A DNA stretch of 64,000 nt from JBBQCW01 sp038319025 (GCA_038319025.1 JBBQCW010000011.1:45006-109005); one strand, 5' to 3'; positions 44,201 to 51,566 are shown, counted from the stretch's first letter. Numbers and translations: made by a program. Notes: generated from the sequence alone by a model not told the origin.

Positions 44201-44264
44201 CGCACACAACGGCGAATCGGCGAGCCTGGTGGCGAAAGCGCCTGTATGCAGGGAAAGAAGTCAT
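41253..44264 (-). CDS. Large secreted protein: Ig-like domains, two LamG domains, C-terminal PASTA domain
   Basis: 1003 aa from the ATG of MTSFPAYRRFRHQ. Signal peptide FAVVCAAAAAVLTVSASSAQA. A ~130-residue unique domain (DVDIATLYNHFPGDYVDIDG) comes next, then a Big/Ig-like unit (GRFECSVDGGTFATC, SWVLDTTKPTVNI), two concanavalin-like LamG domains (YYRLGDPLGSDSMADTSG ... TFYVGYGDQAPWFHGTLDEVAYYD, quoted in parts, and a second copy YYRLGDPSGTTMADGSG ... FYVGYGELRPWFKGSIDEVAYYD, likewise), a Thr/Pro-rich linker, and a PASTA-like end (VPKLRGLNLSSARAKLAQA, GRVIAQSSPAGTRAAAGRRV). Probably cell-surface associated and carbohydrate binding; PASTA suggests peptidoglycan contact. Confidence 0.85.
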   Translation of the reverse strand: MTSFPAYRRFRHQARRFAVVCAAAAAVLTVSASSAQALTMASPGDGAYLQSPPGSYAGTGSLNFFVFDLRITLVIRAANPATNVDIATLYNHFPGDYVDIDGDWNTSGGDLYRNDSYFATGRPLGDWYDGYYSVEATQLCALGCAFDLLGIPGPGSDVVTHHFWLDSWAPDTTVDSATPPSPTNATTRTFTFSGTDSVKPGGGNTDPSGVGRFECSVDGGTFATCASPYVTPTLTEGNHSFAVRAVDKAGNTDSTPATSSWVLDTTKPTVNIVTPAKRGHYVLDENVPASFTCDDPLSNGVASGVASCVGDVPAGSPIDTSTLGPHVFHVVATDNAGNTYTGTQAYVVDPPKYADYLLNDHPIAYYRLGDPLGSDSMADTSGHGHDGEYKNGIALRRPAAIACHRRPHPPAACESANDPQDFAAFFPARDGYGFTNGIDAPQDAYTLEAWVKPADGGDMSIVGQGGGGQLFITGGHLALRQTQDTIVAPGPTLGAGSWWHVAASWDGHTTRLFVNGIQVASSTNANKPPSGASTFYVGYGDQAPWFHGTLDEVAYYDSAVPVGKLRNHFLIGTAFDHPSPGTGDLDTARPSVDPDSPSNNGLYAPGKTPNAQFSCDDPDGAADVASCTATVDGNPILSGARLPDGLGSHAFVVTAVDQAGLTYVHTHTYTVKPFADIIRTDSPVAYYRLGDPSGTTMADGSGNGRDGEYKNDQDSGPVGIAGDGDHARRFFGAGGYGYINGITAPRFQATIEAWVNPDDLRDASIIGHGDAGELFITGGLFAFRHMDRTVIADIGPSPGHWSQVVGVWDGVSIQIYVDGALHGSVEATKRPSSVSTFYVGYGELRPWFKGSIDEVAYYDIALTSGRVFQHYLADPPPVSDALPTGPITTPPITTPPVTTVATTPAVTPHAPSHPVTPAAATTPASTTTPAATPLASARCIVPKLRGLNLSSARAKLAQAHCVFGRAGHRRASTRRSRGRVIAQSSPAGTRAAAGRRVSITIGL

Positions 44265-44403
44265 AGCGGACCGGCGGGGTGCGACCCCGCATCGCTGAAC
44301 AGCGTTCGGTGATGTTCCAACGTACCTCAGCACCGGGTACAGGTCAACGGATGGGCCAGGGCACCGAAAACGATCCGAGCCATCCTCCTCGAACTCGGCA
44401 GAC

Positions 44404-44433
44404 TTGACATGCAGCCATATGGCTGCTTATTAT
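44404..44433 (+). promoter_or_regulatory. Promoter with a 16-bp palindrome filling the -35/-10 spacer
   Basis: A consensus -35 TTGACA (44404-44409) and a -10 TATTAT (44428-44433) are separated by 18 bp, and that spacer contains the perfect palindrome GCAGCCATATGGCTGC (44411-44426). A repressor bound there would block RNA polymerase; the ArsR-type protein encoded just downstream is the obvious candidate. The ATG at 44432 overlaps the -10 and would not be in the transcript, so the ATG at 44444 (10 nt beyond the -10) is the likely start, perhaps leaderless. Confidence 0.7.
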
Positions 44434-44443
44434 GGCCGACGAA

Positions 44444-45265
44444 ATGTCCGCCCGACCCACGATCGACGATGCATTCAAGGCGCTGGCCGACCCCAGCCGG
44501 CGCCTACTGCTCGACACGCTGAACGACCGCAACGGCCAAACCCTCGGCGAACTGTGTTCGCACCTGGAGATGGCCCGCCAGTCCGTCAGCAAGCACCTAG
44601 CGGTGCTCGAGGCCGCCAACCTCATCACGACCGTCCGCCGCGGCCGGGAGAAGCTGCATTACCTCAACGCGGCACCGATCAACGAGATCGCCGACCGCTG
44701 GATCAACCACTACGAGCGAGACCGCGTCCACGCACTCGCAAACCTCAAGACCGCCTTGGAGGCAACCCCCATGGACAAGCCCACGTTCGTCTACACCACG
44801 TTCATCAGGACCACACCCGAGCGACTCTGGCAAGGCCTCACCGACCCCTCGTTCACGATGCAGTACTGGGACACCGCCTTTGAGACCGATTGGAAGACGG
44901 GGTCCGTGATGACCTGGAAGCAGCGCGACGTCACCGTCGTCGGCGACGGTCAGCGCGTCGTCGAGGCCGACCCATTCACCCGCCTGTCGTACACCTGGCA
45001 CACGTTCACGGCCGAGTGGGCCCAGACGGTCGGCATCGATGAAGAACAGCGCGCAACCATGGCTGCCGAGCGGCGCTCAAAAGTCACGTTCGAGATCGAC
45101 GACGTCGACGGCGAGCAGGTCAAGCTCACCGTTATTCACGACGACCTCGAGCCCGACGGGGTGCTCGTGGGCATGATCTCCAACGGCTGGCCGCGCGTGA
45201 TCGCCAACCTCAAGACCCTGCTCGAGACCGGCGAGCCGCTCCCCGATATGCGCGGCCCGCGATGA
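44444..45265 (+). CDS. ArsR-family helix-turn-helix fused to an SRPBCC (AHSA1-like) domain
   Basis: 273 aa. N-terminal ArsR winged helix: IDDAFKALADPSRRLLLDTL, LCSHLEMARQSVSKHLAVLE, and wing VRRGREKLHYLN. Residues ~115-273 form an SRPBCC/START-like domain (VYTTFIRTTPERLWQGLTDP, YWDTAFETDWKTGSVMTW, SYTWHTF, LTVIHDDLEPDGVLVGMISNGW). ArsR and AHSA1 genes are usually separate neighbours; here they are one chain, an arrangement known in actinobacteria. The SRPBCC pocket may be the effector-binding domain. Likely autoregulated through the promoter palindrome. I place the start at 44444 rather than 44432. Confidence 0.88.
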   Translation: MSARPTIDDAFKALADPSRRLLLDTLNDRNGQTLGELCSHLEMARQSVSKHLAVLEAANLITTVRRGREKLHYLNAAPINEIADRWINHYERDRVHALANLKTALEATPMDKPTFVYTTFIRTTPERLWQGLTDPSFTMQYWDTAFETDWKTGSVMTWKQRDVTVVGDGQRVVEADPFTRLSYTWHTFTAEWAQTVGIDEEQRATMAAERRSKVTFEIDDVDGEQVKLTVIHDDLEPDGVLVGMISNGWPRVIANLKTLLETGEPLPDMRGPR

Positions 45266-45327
45266 CTCTGAGCCCCCATCCCACGACCGCCCGCGAACAA
45301 TGACACCGGCGTAGAAGAACTCACGCG

Positions 45328-45798
45328 ATGACCGAGGAGCCGGTTCCGACGATCTTCGAATGGGGTGGCGGCCGCGACGCGTTCGCCCGTTGGCTCAACC
45401 GCTTCTACGATCTCGTCGAGGCCGATCCGCTACTGGGACCCGCGTTCGGCGGAACCGTCAGCGCCAAGCACCGCGAGCAGGCGACCGACTGGTGGTGTGA
45501 GGTCATGGGCGGCCCGACCGTGTACACCGAGGCGCACGGCGGCTACGAGGTGATGCTCCATCACCACATCGGGCTGGGCATCAGCGGCGAGCAACGACTG
45601 CGGTTCGTCACTCTCCTGAGCCAGGCGGCCGACGACGTCTCCCTCCCGCACGACCCCGAGTTCCGAGCGGCGATCATGGGGTATGCGGAGTGGGGCACGC
45701 GCCTCGCCGTCGGCAACTCCGCACCGGGCGCCGCGCCGGCCGAGCACGCACCCGTCCCGCGCTGGGGCTGGGGCGTCGCGCCGCCGTACGTCGGATGA
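45328..45798 (+). CDS. Group II truncated haemoglobin-like globin
   Basis: 156 aa. FEWGGGRDAFARWLNRFYDLVEADPLLGPAF is the A-B-C region (shown in part: RDAFARWLNRFYDLV), HREQATDWWCEVMGGP is the E-F region, and GYEVMLHHHIGLGISGEQRLRF carries the F8 proximal His. WWCEVMGG resembles the Trp of group II trHbs. They bind O2 and NO and may detoxify peroxynitrite or act as peroxidases. An Ala/Pro-rich tail (GAAPAEHAPVPRWGWG) is not typical. The following gene starts 1 bp after the stop, so co-translation is likely. Confidence 0.85.
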   Translation: MTEEPVPTIFEWGGGRDAFARWLNRFYDLVEADPLLGPAFGGTVSAKHREQATDWWCEVMGGPTVYTEAHGGYEVMLHHHIGLGISGEQRLRFVTLLSQAADDVSLPHDPEFRAAIMGYAEWGTRLAVGNSAPGAAPAEHAPVPRWGWGVAPPYVG

Positions 45799-45799
45799 C

Positions 45800-47104
45800 A
45801 TGCTCGCCGTCATGGCGACGGCACAAGCCCGTGATCTGACCGACCCGGCGGAGAATCAGTCGGTGCTGGAGGCGGCGTCGGCGCTCGCCGCCAGGGCCGC
45901 CACCGTCGGCGAGGTCGCGCAGGCGCACGGTGCTGCGGTGATGGCCGAGGCCGCCGCCGCGTGCCGATCCCGCGAGCGACTAATCGCCGCGGGAACCGAT
46001 TTGCACCTGAGCGTCGTCTGGGCCATGTACGGCGAGACAGGGCGGATGGTGACCCGGGAGGAGCATCCCCACGGGGAGGATTTCGTCCGGGTGAAGGCGC
46101 GTCAGCTCGACTGGCTCACCGCGGGAACGGACGTGACGTGGAGCGTCGTGGCGGTGGACGACGGCTGTCCCGACACGCCCCCGAGCGCCGACGTGATGCG
46201 CCGCATCGTCGCGGCCGAGAGGTATCCCCCCGTGGGGCACCGCAGCATGACGGTGCTGCGGTTGGCGGACGTCATCGCCGACGGGCCTTCGATCGGCACG
46301 GCGTTCGACCAGCTCACCTCGCCGGAGCAGTCGCGCAAGGGCGGCTCGATCCTCGCCGGCCTCGCCCACATGCTGCGCGCGCCCGTCCCCGGGCGCGGGC
46401 GCCATCTCGTGGCCTACACCGACGCGGACCTCTCCGCCAACCTGGCTCAGCTCGGCGCGCTCGCCGCACCGATCCTACGGCCCGAATCTGGCAGCGCGGG
46501 CGCGGCGGTCGCCGGGCTGGGCCAGCGGTACGGAATGCCCGGCGCGGTGCTGGTCAAGCCCGACGGACCGATGAGCGAGCCCCGCAGCACCGGCGAGAAG
46601 CCGGACAAGGTCATCGTGCTGTTTCGCCACGCGATCCGGGCGGCGCTGATCCCGCAGCTCGCCCACGTGCTCGACACGCAGGCCGGGCTGAAGGCATTTG
46701 ACGCACACGCGCTACGGCCGATGCTCGCCCAAATGTCTTCCTTCGACGAGACGTTCGACGTGGAGCTGCTGATCCACCTGGCACAGCGCCACGGGCCGAC
46801 CGGCCTGGCGGTCGCGCCGATCGTGTTCACCGAGGACTTCGCCGCGACCAACTTCCCGTCAGTGGACCCGGGCGCGCGACACCTGGCGATGGTCGAGCAG
46901 GTCGTTGCGCTCTACGACCGATTCGTCGCCCCGTCGCAGCCGGCGACCGGCGAGAACGCAGCGCTGCTGGAGCTCGTTCGCGGGCTCGACCTGTCGTCCT
47001 ACATCCGGCTGATCGACGGCTTACGGGCCGAGGACGCTGGAGACGATCGTCTATTTGACCGGCGCTGGCCGGCCGCGCATCTGCAGAGCCTTCTCGAAGC
47101 CTGA
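45800..47104 (+). CDS. GT-A-fold protein, family 2 glycosyltransferase-like (DPM1/DPG synthase-like)
   Basis: 434 aa from the ATG at 45800 (or 45812, MATAQARDLT). The pattern matches dolichyl-phosphate-sugar synthase-type glycosyltransferases: WSVVAVDDGCPDTPP (nucleotide-binding Asp), RKGGSILAGLAHM, the DxD-containing VAYTDADLSANLAQL, LDTQAGLKAFDAHALRPML, and FDVELLIHLAQRHGPTGLAVAPI. Predicted cytosolic, no membrane helix seen. The usual sugar-nucleotide acceptor context is missing; it follows a globin with a 1-bp gap, which is odd for a glycosyltransferase. I am confident of the fold resemblance and less of the activity. Confidence 0.7.
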   Translation: MLAVMATAQARDLTDPAENQSVLEAASALAARAATVGEVAQAHGAAVMAEAAAACRSRERLIAAGTDLHLSVVWAMYGETGRMVTREEHPHGEDFVRVKARQLDWLTAGTDVTWSVVAVDDGCPDTPPSADVMRRIVAAERYPPVGHRSMTVLRLADVIADGPSIGTAFDQLTSPEQSRKGGSILAGLAHMLRAPVPGRGRHLVAYTDADLSANLAQLGALAAPILRPESGSAGAAVAGLGQRYGMPGAVLVKPDGPMSEPRSTGEKPDKVIVLFRHAIRAALIPQLAHVLDTQAGLKAFDAHALRPMLAQMSSFDETFDVELLIHLAQRHGPTGLAVAPIVFTEDFAATNFPSVDPGARHLAMVEQVVALYDRFVAPSQPATGENAALLELVRGLDLSSYIRLIDGLRAEDAGDDRLFDRRWPAAHLQSLLEA

Positions 47105-47127
47105 GCATCGCGGCCCTGTGCGGGCCA

Positions 47128-47394
47128 CTAACTGCCGGTGCGCTCGCGGTGCTTGCATCCCGGCCAGCAACACGGCCGGCGCTGGCCTTCTTCCAGCTCC
47201 TCCTGGGTGCGGCGGATCCGGCGCTCTCGAGTCGTCTGTTTCTTGGCTTCCTCGACCCAGCAGATGAACTCGTTGCGGGCCAGAGGCGTGATGTCCTTCC
47301 AAGCTTCAAGTGCTGCCGCGTTGGCGATCAGCGCGACACGTAGATCGGGAGGCATGTCATGCACCACTCCGCCGGGCACTCGCTGGCCGCTCAC
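47128..47394 (-). CDS. YdeI/OmdA-like protein
   Basis: 88 aa, GTG start overlapping the upstream XRE gene by 4 bp (GTGA). The core HDMPPDLRVALIANAAALEAWKD (shown in part: MPPDLRVALIANAAALEAW) and LARNEFICWVEEAKKQTTRERRIRRT match the C-terminal domain of YdeI/OmpD-associated 'bacteriocin-protection' proteins, where a 'LARNEFI..VE.AK...TR..RI' block is typical. The tail CCWPGCKHRERTGS has two cysteines. Function in bacteria is unclear. Convergent with the glycosyltransferase gene, 23 bp away. Confidence 0.75.
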   Translation of the reverse strand: MSGQRVPGGVVHDMPPDLRVALIANAAALEAWKDITPLARNEFICWVEEAKKQTTRERRIRRTQEELEEGQRRPCCWPGCKHRERTGS

Positions 47395-48218
47395 AGGTCC
47401 GCCAGTGCCGCGCGCGTAGCCTCGTCGACCGGCGTGAACTGCGTCAGCCGCAGGTCAGGATGCTCGGTCGGGATCGACTGCAGATGGCGCAGGCGCAGCC
47501 TGCCGAGCTCGGGGTGTTCGATGACCTTCGTCCCGAGCTGGCCGGCCAGGACCTCGTGCTCAGGCCACAGCTCACGGAACATCGCGCTCTCCGTCTCGAG
47601 CGCTTCGATCAGTGCGGTGAAGTCCTCATCGCCGATGCGCCGGGCGTGCTCGGCGCGAAACCGCGCCAGGGTGTTGCGGGCCGTCTCATCGTGCTGAGCG
47701 CTGCGCGGACCTGGGCGGGTGAACAGCCACCAGAGCATGTTGGGGCGCCCGTCGGGGGCGGCCGTGGGCGTTCCGAGCATCGCCGTGGCACCGCGGTTCC
47801 AGGCCAGTACGTCCGTGCGCGGCCCGAGCAGGTAAGCGGGATGTGGCGCCAGCTCGTCCACGAGCGCAACCAGTTCCGGGGGCGGGCGGTCCGAGTAGCC
47901 CCGGTCCGGTAATGGCAGTTCGACACGGGCGAGATGGAAGAGATGGGCACGCTCGCCGGCGTCCAAGCGCAGGACACCCGCCAGGGCATCGAGCACCGAG
48001 GCGGAAGGCTTGATGTCGCGCCCCTGCTCCAGCCACGTGTACCAGGACAGGCCGACCCCCGCGAGCTGCGCGACCTCCTCGCGCCGCAGGCCTGGTGTGC
48101 GCCGACGGCCGACGGACACGATCCCCGCCTGCTCGGGCGAAACCTGCGCCCGGCGCGAGCGCAGGAAATCGGTGAGCTCCGCGCGGCGTTGTTCTGAAGG
48201 TGGTGGTGCGACTCCCAC
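47391..48218 (-). CDS. XRE-family helix-turn-helix regulator with MmyB-like C-terminus
   Basis: 275 aa from a GTG start (MGVAPPPSEQRRAELTDFLRSRR), with a GAGGG 8 nt upstream. Helix-turn-helix: LRREEVAQLAGVGLSWYTWLEQGRDIKPS. The ~200-residue C-terminal part matches MmyB-like ligand domains (AYLLGPRTDVLAWNRGATAML, LWWLFTRPG, FRELWPEHEV, LGRLRLRHLQSIPTEHPDLRL, quoted in parts). Actinobacteria carry many such regulators next to single reductase genes they control. It is divergent from the aldo/keto reductase gene at 48268 and coupled to the YdeI-like gene. Confidence 0.9.
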   Translation of the reverse strand: MGVAPPPSEQRRAELTDFLRSRRAQVSPEQAGIVSVGRRRTPGLRREEVAQLAGVGLSWYTWLEQGRDIKPSASVLDALAGVLRLDAGERAHLFHLARVELPLPDRGYSDRPPPELVALVDELAPHPAYLLGPRTDVLAWNRGATAMLGTPTAAPDGRPNMLWWLFTRPGPRSAQHDETARNTLARFRAEHARRIGDEDFTALIEALETESAMFRELWPEHEVLAGQLGTKVIEHPELGRLRLRHLQSIPTEHPDLRLTQFTPVDEATRAALADL

Positions 48219-48267
48219 GATACGTAGCCCTCTTGTCGGGGAGTCCAGGCTAGCGCAGGCTGTTGGC

Positions 48268-49173
48268 ATGACCACCAACCAGACCGCACCTCTCGGCCCC
48301 CACTCCGTCCGTCGCATGGGCTTCGGCGCCATGCAGCTCGCCGGCCCCGGCGTCTTCGGCCCGCCTCGTAACCGCGATGAGGCCCTGGCCGTACTCCGTC
48401 GCGCGATCGAGCTCGGCGTCGATCACATCGACACCTCGCAGTTCTATGGCCCCGCCGTCGTCAACGAACTCATCCGCGAGGCGCTGTACCCGTACCCGGC
48501 CGGCCTGCGACTGGTCTCCAAGGTCGGGGCGCGGCGTGACGCGGCGGGCGGCTGGCTGCCGGCGCTGCGACCGGACGAGCTGCGAGCGGGCGTCGAGGAG
48601 AACCTGGCGACGCTCGGCGTCGAGTCGCTCGCCTTGGTCAACCTGCGGCTGATGGTCGGAGACGAGACCCCGGACATCCCGCTGGCCGACCAGCTCGGCG
48701 CGATGGAGGACATGCGCCGGGAGGGCAAGATCGAGTCGATCGGAATCAGCAACGCCTCCGTCGGGCAGGTCGAAGCTGCGCTCCAGCTCGTGGAGCTCGG
48801 CCAGGTACAGAACGCCTACAGCATCGTTTTCCGCAAGCACGAGGACGAACTTCAGCTGTGCGCCGACCAGGTAATCGCGTTTGTGCCGTTCTTCCCGCTC
48901 GGCTCCGCGTTCACCGGCGGCCCGCAGGCGATCGCGGCGGACCCGACGGTCAGCTCGGTCGCCATCAAGCACGGCGTCACCACGTCGCAGGTCGCGCTTG
49001 CGTGGTTGCTGCACCGCGGCGACCACGTCCTGCTCATCCCGGGCACCTCATCGGTCGCTCACCTTGAGGAGAACGTCGGAGCCGCTGACGTCTCCCTCGA
49101 CGCTGCAGACCTCGCCGCGCTCGAAGACGTGACGCAGGCCAAGGACCCGATGGAAGCGCTCGCCGAGCGCTAA
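48268..49173 (+). CDS. Aldo/keto reductase
   Basis: 301 aa. Catalytic Tyr is in DHIDTSQFYGPAVVNELIREAL (Asp, Tyr), the Lys in RLVSKVGARRDA, and the position normally His lies in LALVNLRLMVG, where Asn replaces it (as in several AKR subfamilies). The NADPH phosphate region is IPGTSSVAHLEENVGAAD. Oxidoreductase of small carbonyl compounds. Divergent from an XRE regulator, a pairing in which the regulator usually controls the reductase. Its start at ATG 48268 is clear from the divergent spacing and family-like N-terminus. Confidence 0.92.
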   Translation: MTTNQTAPLGPHSVRRMGFGAMQLAGPGVFGPPRNRDEALAVLRRAIELGVDHIDTSQFYGPAVVNELIREALYPYPAGLRLVSKVGARRDAAGGWLPALRPDELRAGVEENLATLGVESLALVNLRLMVGDETPDIPLADQLGAMEDMRREGKIESIGISNASVGQVEAALQLVELGQVQNAYSIVFRKHEDELQLCADQVIAFVPFFPLGSAFTGGPQAIAADPTVSSVAIKHGVTTSQVALAWLLHRGDHVLLIPGTSSVAHLEENVGAADVSLDAADLAALEDVTQAKDPMEALAER

Positions 49174-49250
49174 TCGATGACGGCTAGGGCGGCGCAGCTG
49201 ACGCCTCAGGCGTTGTAAGCCTGCGTCGCGACCCTAGGCGATGCCCAGCG

Positions 49251-49925
49251 TCAACGGCGGCCCACGAGCACGGCAAAGCGCCCATCGGCGAAGTGCACCG
49301 ACACGTCCGCAAAGCCGGCCGCCTCGAGGAGCTCGACGTTCGTATCGACCGTCGCGCAGCAGTCGTGCGTCATGCGCTCCACGGCGGCGGCCCACTGCTC
49401 GTCGGTCGCGCCGAGCGCGCGAGCCTCCCGCTCGTGCCAGCGGCACAGCACTGCGTCCAGCGCCGGCGTGGCGCCGAGCACCTGCTCCGCGTTGATGAAG
49501 ACGCCGCCCGGACGCAGCACCTGGAAGGCCCTGGCGTAGAGCGAGGCCTTACCTGCATCGTCCAGGTGGTGGATCGCCAACGAGGAGACAACCGCGTCGA
49601 ACGGGCCGACGGGCAAAGGGTCGGCGAAGTCCTGCACCAGGGAGGCCGCTGCCCGCGCGCCGAGCGCGGCCGCGGCTTGCTCCACCATCGCCGGCGCCCC
49701 GTCGAGCAGCGTGAGCCGCGCTTCGGGGTAGGCGTCGGCAACCATCGCCGCAAGGGCGCCGGTGCCCGTTCCGAGGTCAAGGACATCCCGGACCGGACCA
49801 GGTTCGACCAACTCGAGCGCCCGCACCGCGCAGCCGTAGAACGCGTCAAAGCAAGGCACGAGGCGGCGGCGCGAGTATCCAGCCTCGGCCTCGGCGTTGA
49901 ACATGGCAGTCGTGATGTTCGTCAT
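49251..49925 (-). CDS. SAM-dependent class I methyltransferase
   Basis: 224 aa. The SAM motif I is VRDVLDLGTGTGALAAMVADA, motif II ARLTLLDGAPAMVEQAAAAL, then VVSSLAIHHLDDAGK and LRPGGVFINAEQVLG. The substrate is unknown. Its ATG lies inside a perfect 28-bp palindrome (49921-49948) that also contains a TACACT -10-like hexamer 8 nt upstream of the ATG, suggesting a leaderless, tightly repressed gene. There is no regulator gene next to it. Convergent with the aldo/keto reductase gene (77-bp gap with only a weak hairpin, ACGCC-TCA-GGCGT). Confidence 0.9.
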   Translation of the reverse strand: MTNITTAMFNAEAEAGYSRRRLVPCFDAFYGCAVRALELVEPGPVRDVLDLGTGTGALAAMVADAYPEARLTLLDGAPAMVEQAAAALGARAAASLVQDFADPLPVGPFDAVVSSLAIHHLDDAGKASLYARAFQVLRPGGVFINAEQVLGATPALDAVLCRWHEREARALGATDEQWAAAVERMTHDCCATVDTNVELLEAAGFADVSVHFADGRFAVLVGRR

Positions 49926-49948
49926 AACGTACAAGTGTACGTTATGAC
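49921..49948. promoter_or_regulatory. Perfect 12-bp-arm palindrome over the methyltransferase start
   Basis: Arms GTCATAACGTAC and GTACGTTATGAC with a 4-bp spacer. The left arm includes the ATG (minus strand) and the middle includes the sequence TACACT (minus strand 49939-49934), a plausible -10. A repressor bound here would cover -10, transcription start and initiation codon together. The central ACGTAC-N4-GTACGT is typical of MerR/PadR/TetR-like operators, but no adjacent regulator is visible. Confidence 0.65.
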
Positions 49949-50006
49949 TTAGACACCAACGTTCCGCTCCGCCCCGTCCCGAGGGTGTAACGTCGTCAGA
50001 GCACTC

Positions 50007-51149
50007 ATGTACTGGACAGGACGCAAGCCTGGGGTCAGATTCGCTGCTGCGGTCTACGTCGCGCTCGTCGCCACATTGGCCCTGACCCCCACGCCGCTGG
50101 CCGGGAGTACGAGCGGGCCAAGGACGCAGAAGATCGCAGCGCAGTTCGTCTACGAGTCCAACAACTCCGACGCGAACTGCGCGTGGGGCATCGGGGTGCA
50201 GTTCCAGTCGGTGCCAGGCGCCACGTCGTACGTCGTTGATTACTACGACCGCGAGTACAAGAGGGTGATCTCGACACCAGCGACTCCCAAACAGCTCACC
50301 ATCGACCCCGCCGGCCGGGGAGCGCTGGTCCTCGGGGTGACCGGCGGTACGTACAGCCCGCCCTGCCAGGATGGTGACGGGGACCCCACCGAGAGCGGAC
50401 GGTTCAGCAAAGGCGCGACCGTCACGGCCATCTTCCCGCGCAAATCGCTCTTGGTGTCTGGACACGTCACAAAATGCTCGCCAGGGCCGTTCGGGTGTGT
50501 CGACGCACGCCCACGATCAGGGGTCAGCATCACCGCCCGCCGCAAGGGCGGAGGTGGCGCGACGGCGTACAGCGGGTCCGACGGTGCCTACCGGATGGCG
50601 CTGAGCAAAAAGGGCGCCTACCTGTTCACGCCTCATGACGTGGGCATCGGCGACAAAGGCGCGATCACCGACTACCTATCCGGCCCGCGCACGATCCAGA
50701 TCGCCGGCAACCGGGCGGGCGTGGACTTCTCGGGATATAACCACGCCGACCTAGCCCCTCCGCCCGCCTCGCTGTTTCACAACGCCCCGCCGGGGACGAT
50801 CATGGTCGTCTCGGTGACCAGCGCCCTCGACCCGTCACGCCCGGCGGTCACCTACGTGAAGCGCGGCGGCACCGGGCCGGCGACGCCGCTCAAGCAAGGG
50901 GACTTCCTGCAGAAGGGCGACATCGTGGGAACCAACGACAGCACCGGCGTGGTGCTCGAGTCGGCTCTCGGCGAGCGCATCGGCTTGAACAAGAGCTCGC
51001 AGATTGAGCTGGACGGGGTCCGAAGCGTGAACTCGACAACCCCCCAACATGTCACGGTCGACACAGGCGGACTGTGGGCAAAGTGCGGCGCTCTCAAGGA
51101 ACCCATCGAGATCCAGACCAACGGCGGCACCATGGGTATCAAGGGATGA
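50007..51149 (+). CDS. Exported protein with a FecR-like domain
   Basis: 380 aa. N-terminal signal/anchor (VRFAAAVYVALVATLALTPTPLA). The middle has a fibronectin-like stretch (QFQSVPGATSYVVDYYDREY) and a carboxypeptidase-regulatory-like beta sandwich (GHVTKCSPGPFGCVDARPRSG then GSDGAYRMALSKKGAYLF). The last ~110 residues match the FecR pattern: LKQGDFLQKGDIVGTNDSTGVVLESALGERIGL in parts, and EIQTNGGTMGIKG at the very end ('T..A..GIRG' motif). FecR domains elsewhere relay surface signals to sigma factors; here there is no inner-membrane sigma regulator partner nearby. Overlaps the next gene (ATGA). Confidence 0.65.
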   Translation: MYWTGRKPGVRFAAAVYVALVATLALTPTPLAGSTSGPRTQKIAAQFVYESNNSDANCAWGIGVQFQSVPGATSYVVDYYDREYKRVISTPATPKQLTIDPAGRGALVLGVTGGTYSPPCQDGDGDPTESGRFSKGATVTAIFPRKSLLVSGHVTKCSPGPFGCVDARPRSGVSITARRKGGGGATAYSGSDGAYRMALSKKGAYLFTPHDVGIGDKGAITDYLSGPRTIQIAGNRAGVDFSGYNHADLAPPPASLFHNAPPGTIMVVSVTSALDPSRPAVTYVKRGGTGPATPLKQGDFLQKGDIVGTNDSTGVVLESALGERIGLNKSSQIELDGVRSVNSTTPQHVTVDTGGLWAKCGALKEPIEIQTNGGTMGIKG

Positions 51150-51532
51150 GCACGCGACGCCTCTGCGCTGTGATCGCCCTGGCCGCCACGGTCAGCGTCC
51201 CCCTCGCCACGGCCGCGTCGCAACCGGGAGGGCCACACGCGCACGCCGCTGCCGCCCCCGTCAAGGTCGCCGTCGTCGAGTCGGCCTCCCCGAACCTCTC
51301 GGTCATGCGCAAGGCCACGGGCAAGGTGGTCCGCCTCAACACCGGCGACACGATCTACTTCGACGAAGTCGTGCACGCAGGTCCCGGCGCCAGCGGGAAG
51401 TTCAAGGTCACGGTCCCCAAGGGGCACTCCCCTGACGAGGAGTTGTTGTTCATCAAGCCGACCGGCGGGGCGCACCCCACCACGACGCTGCGTGGTACCG
51501 GCAACATCACCGAGGTCACGCTGCGTCCGTAA
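51146..51532 (+). CDS. Small secreted FecR-like half-domain protein
   Basis: 128 aa, ATGA overlap with the preceding gene. Signal peptide (MSTRRLCAVIALAATVSVPLATAAS). The mature 100 residues (VAVVESASPNLSVMRKATGKVVRLNTGDTIYFDEVV in parts: VVRLNTGDTIYFDEVV) resemble the first half of a FecR sandwich ('G..V.L..GD.V...D.v.tG'). There is no 'GIRG' end motif. Probably pairs with the preceding protein at the cell surface. Convergent with the Tat operon, whose last gene ends 34 bp away. A small TCCGT-AA-ACGGA hairpin follows the stop. Confidence 0.65.
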   Translation: MSTRRLCAVIALAATVSVPLATAASQPGGPHAHAAAAPVKVAVVESASPNLSVMRKATGKVVRLNTGDTIYFDEVVHAGPGASGKFKVTVPKGHSPDEELLFIKPTGGAHPTTTLRGTGNITEVTLRP

Positions 51533-51566
51533 ACGGAGTGACCTTCGCAGCCTCCGCGACGAGCTT

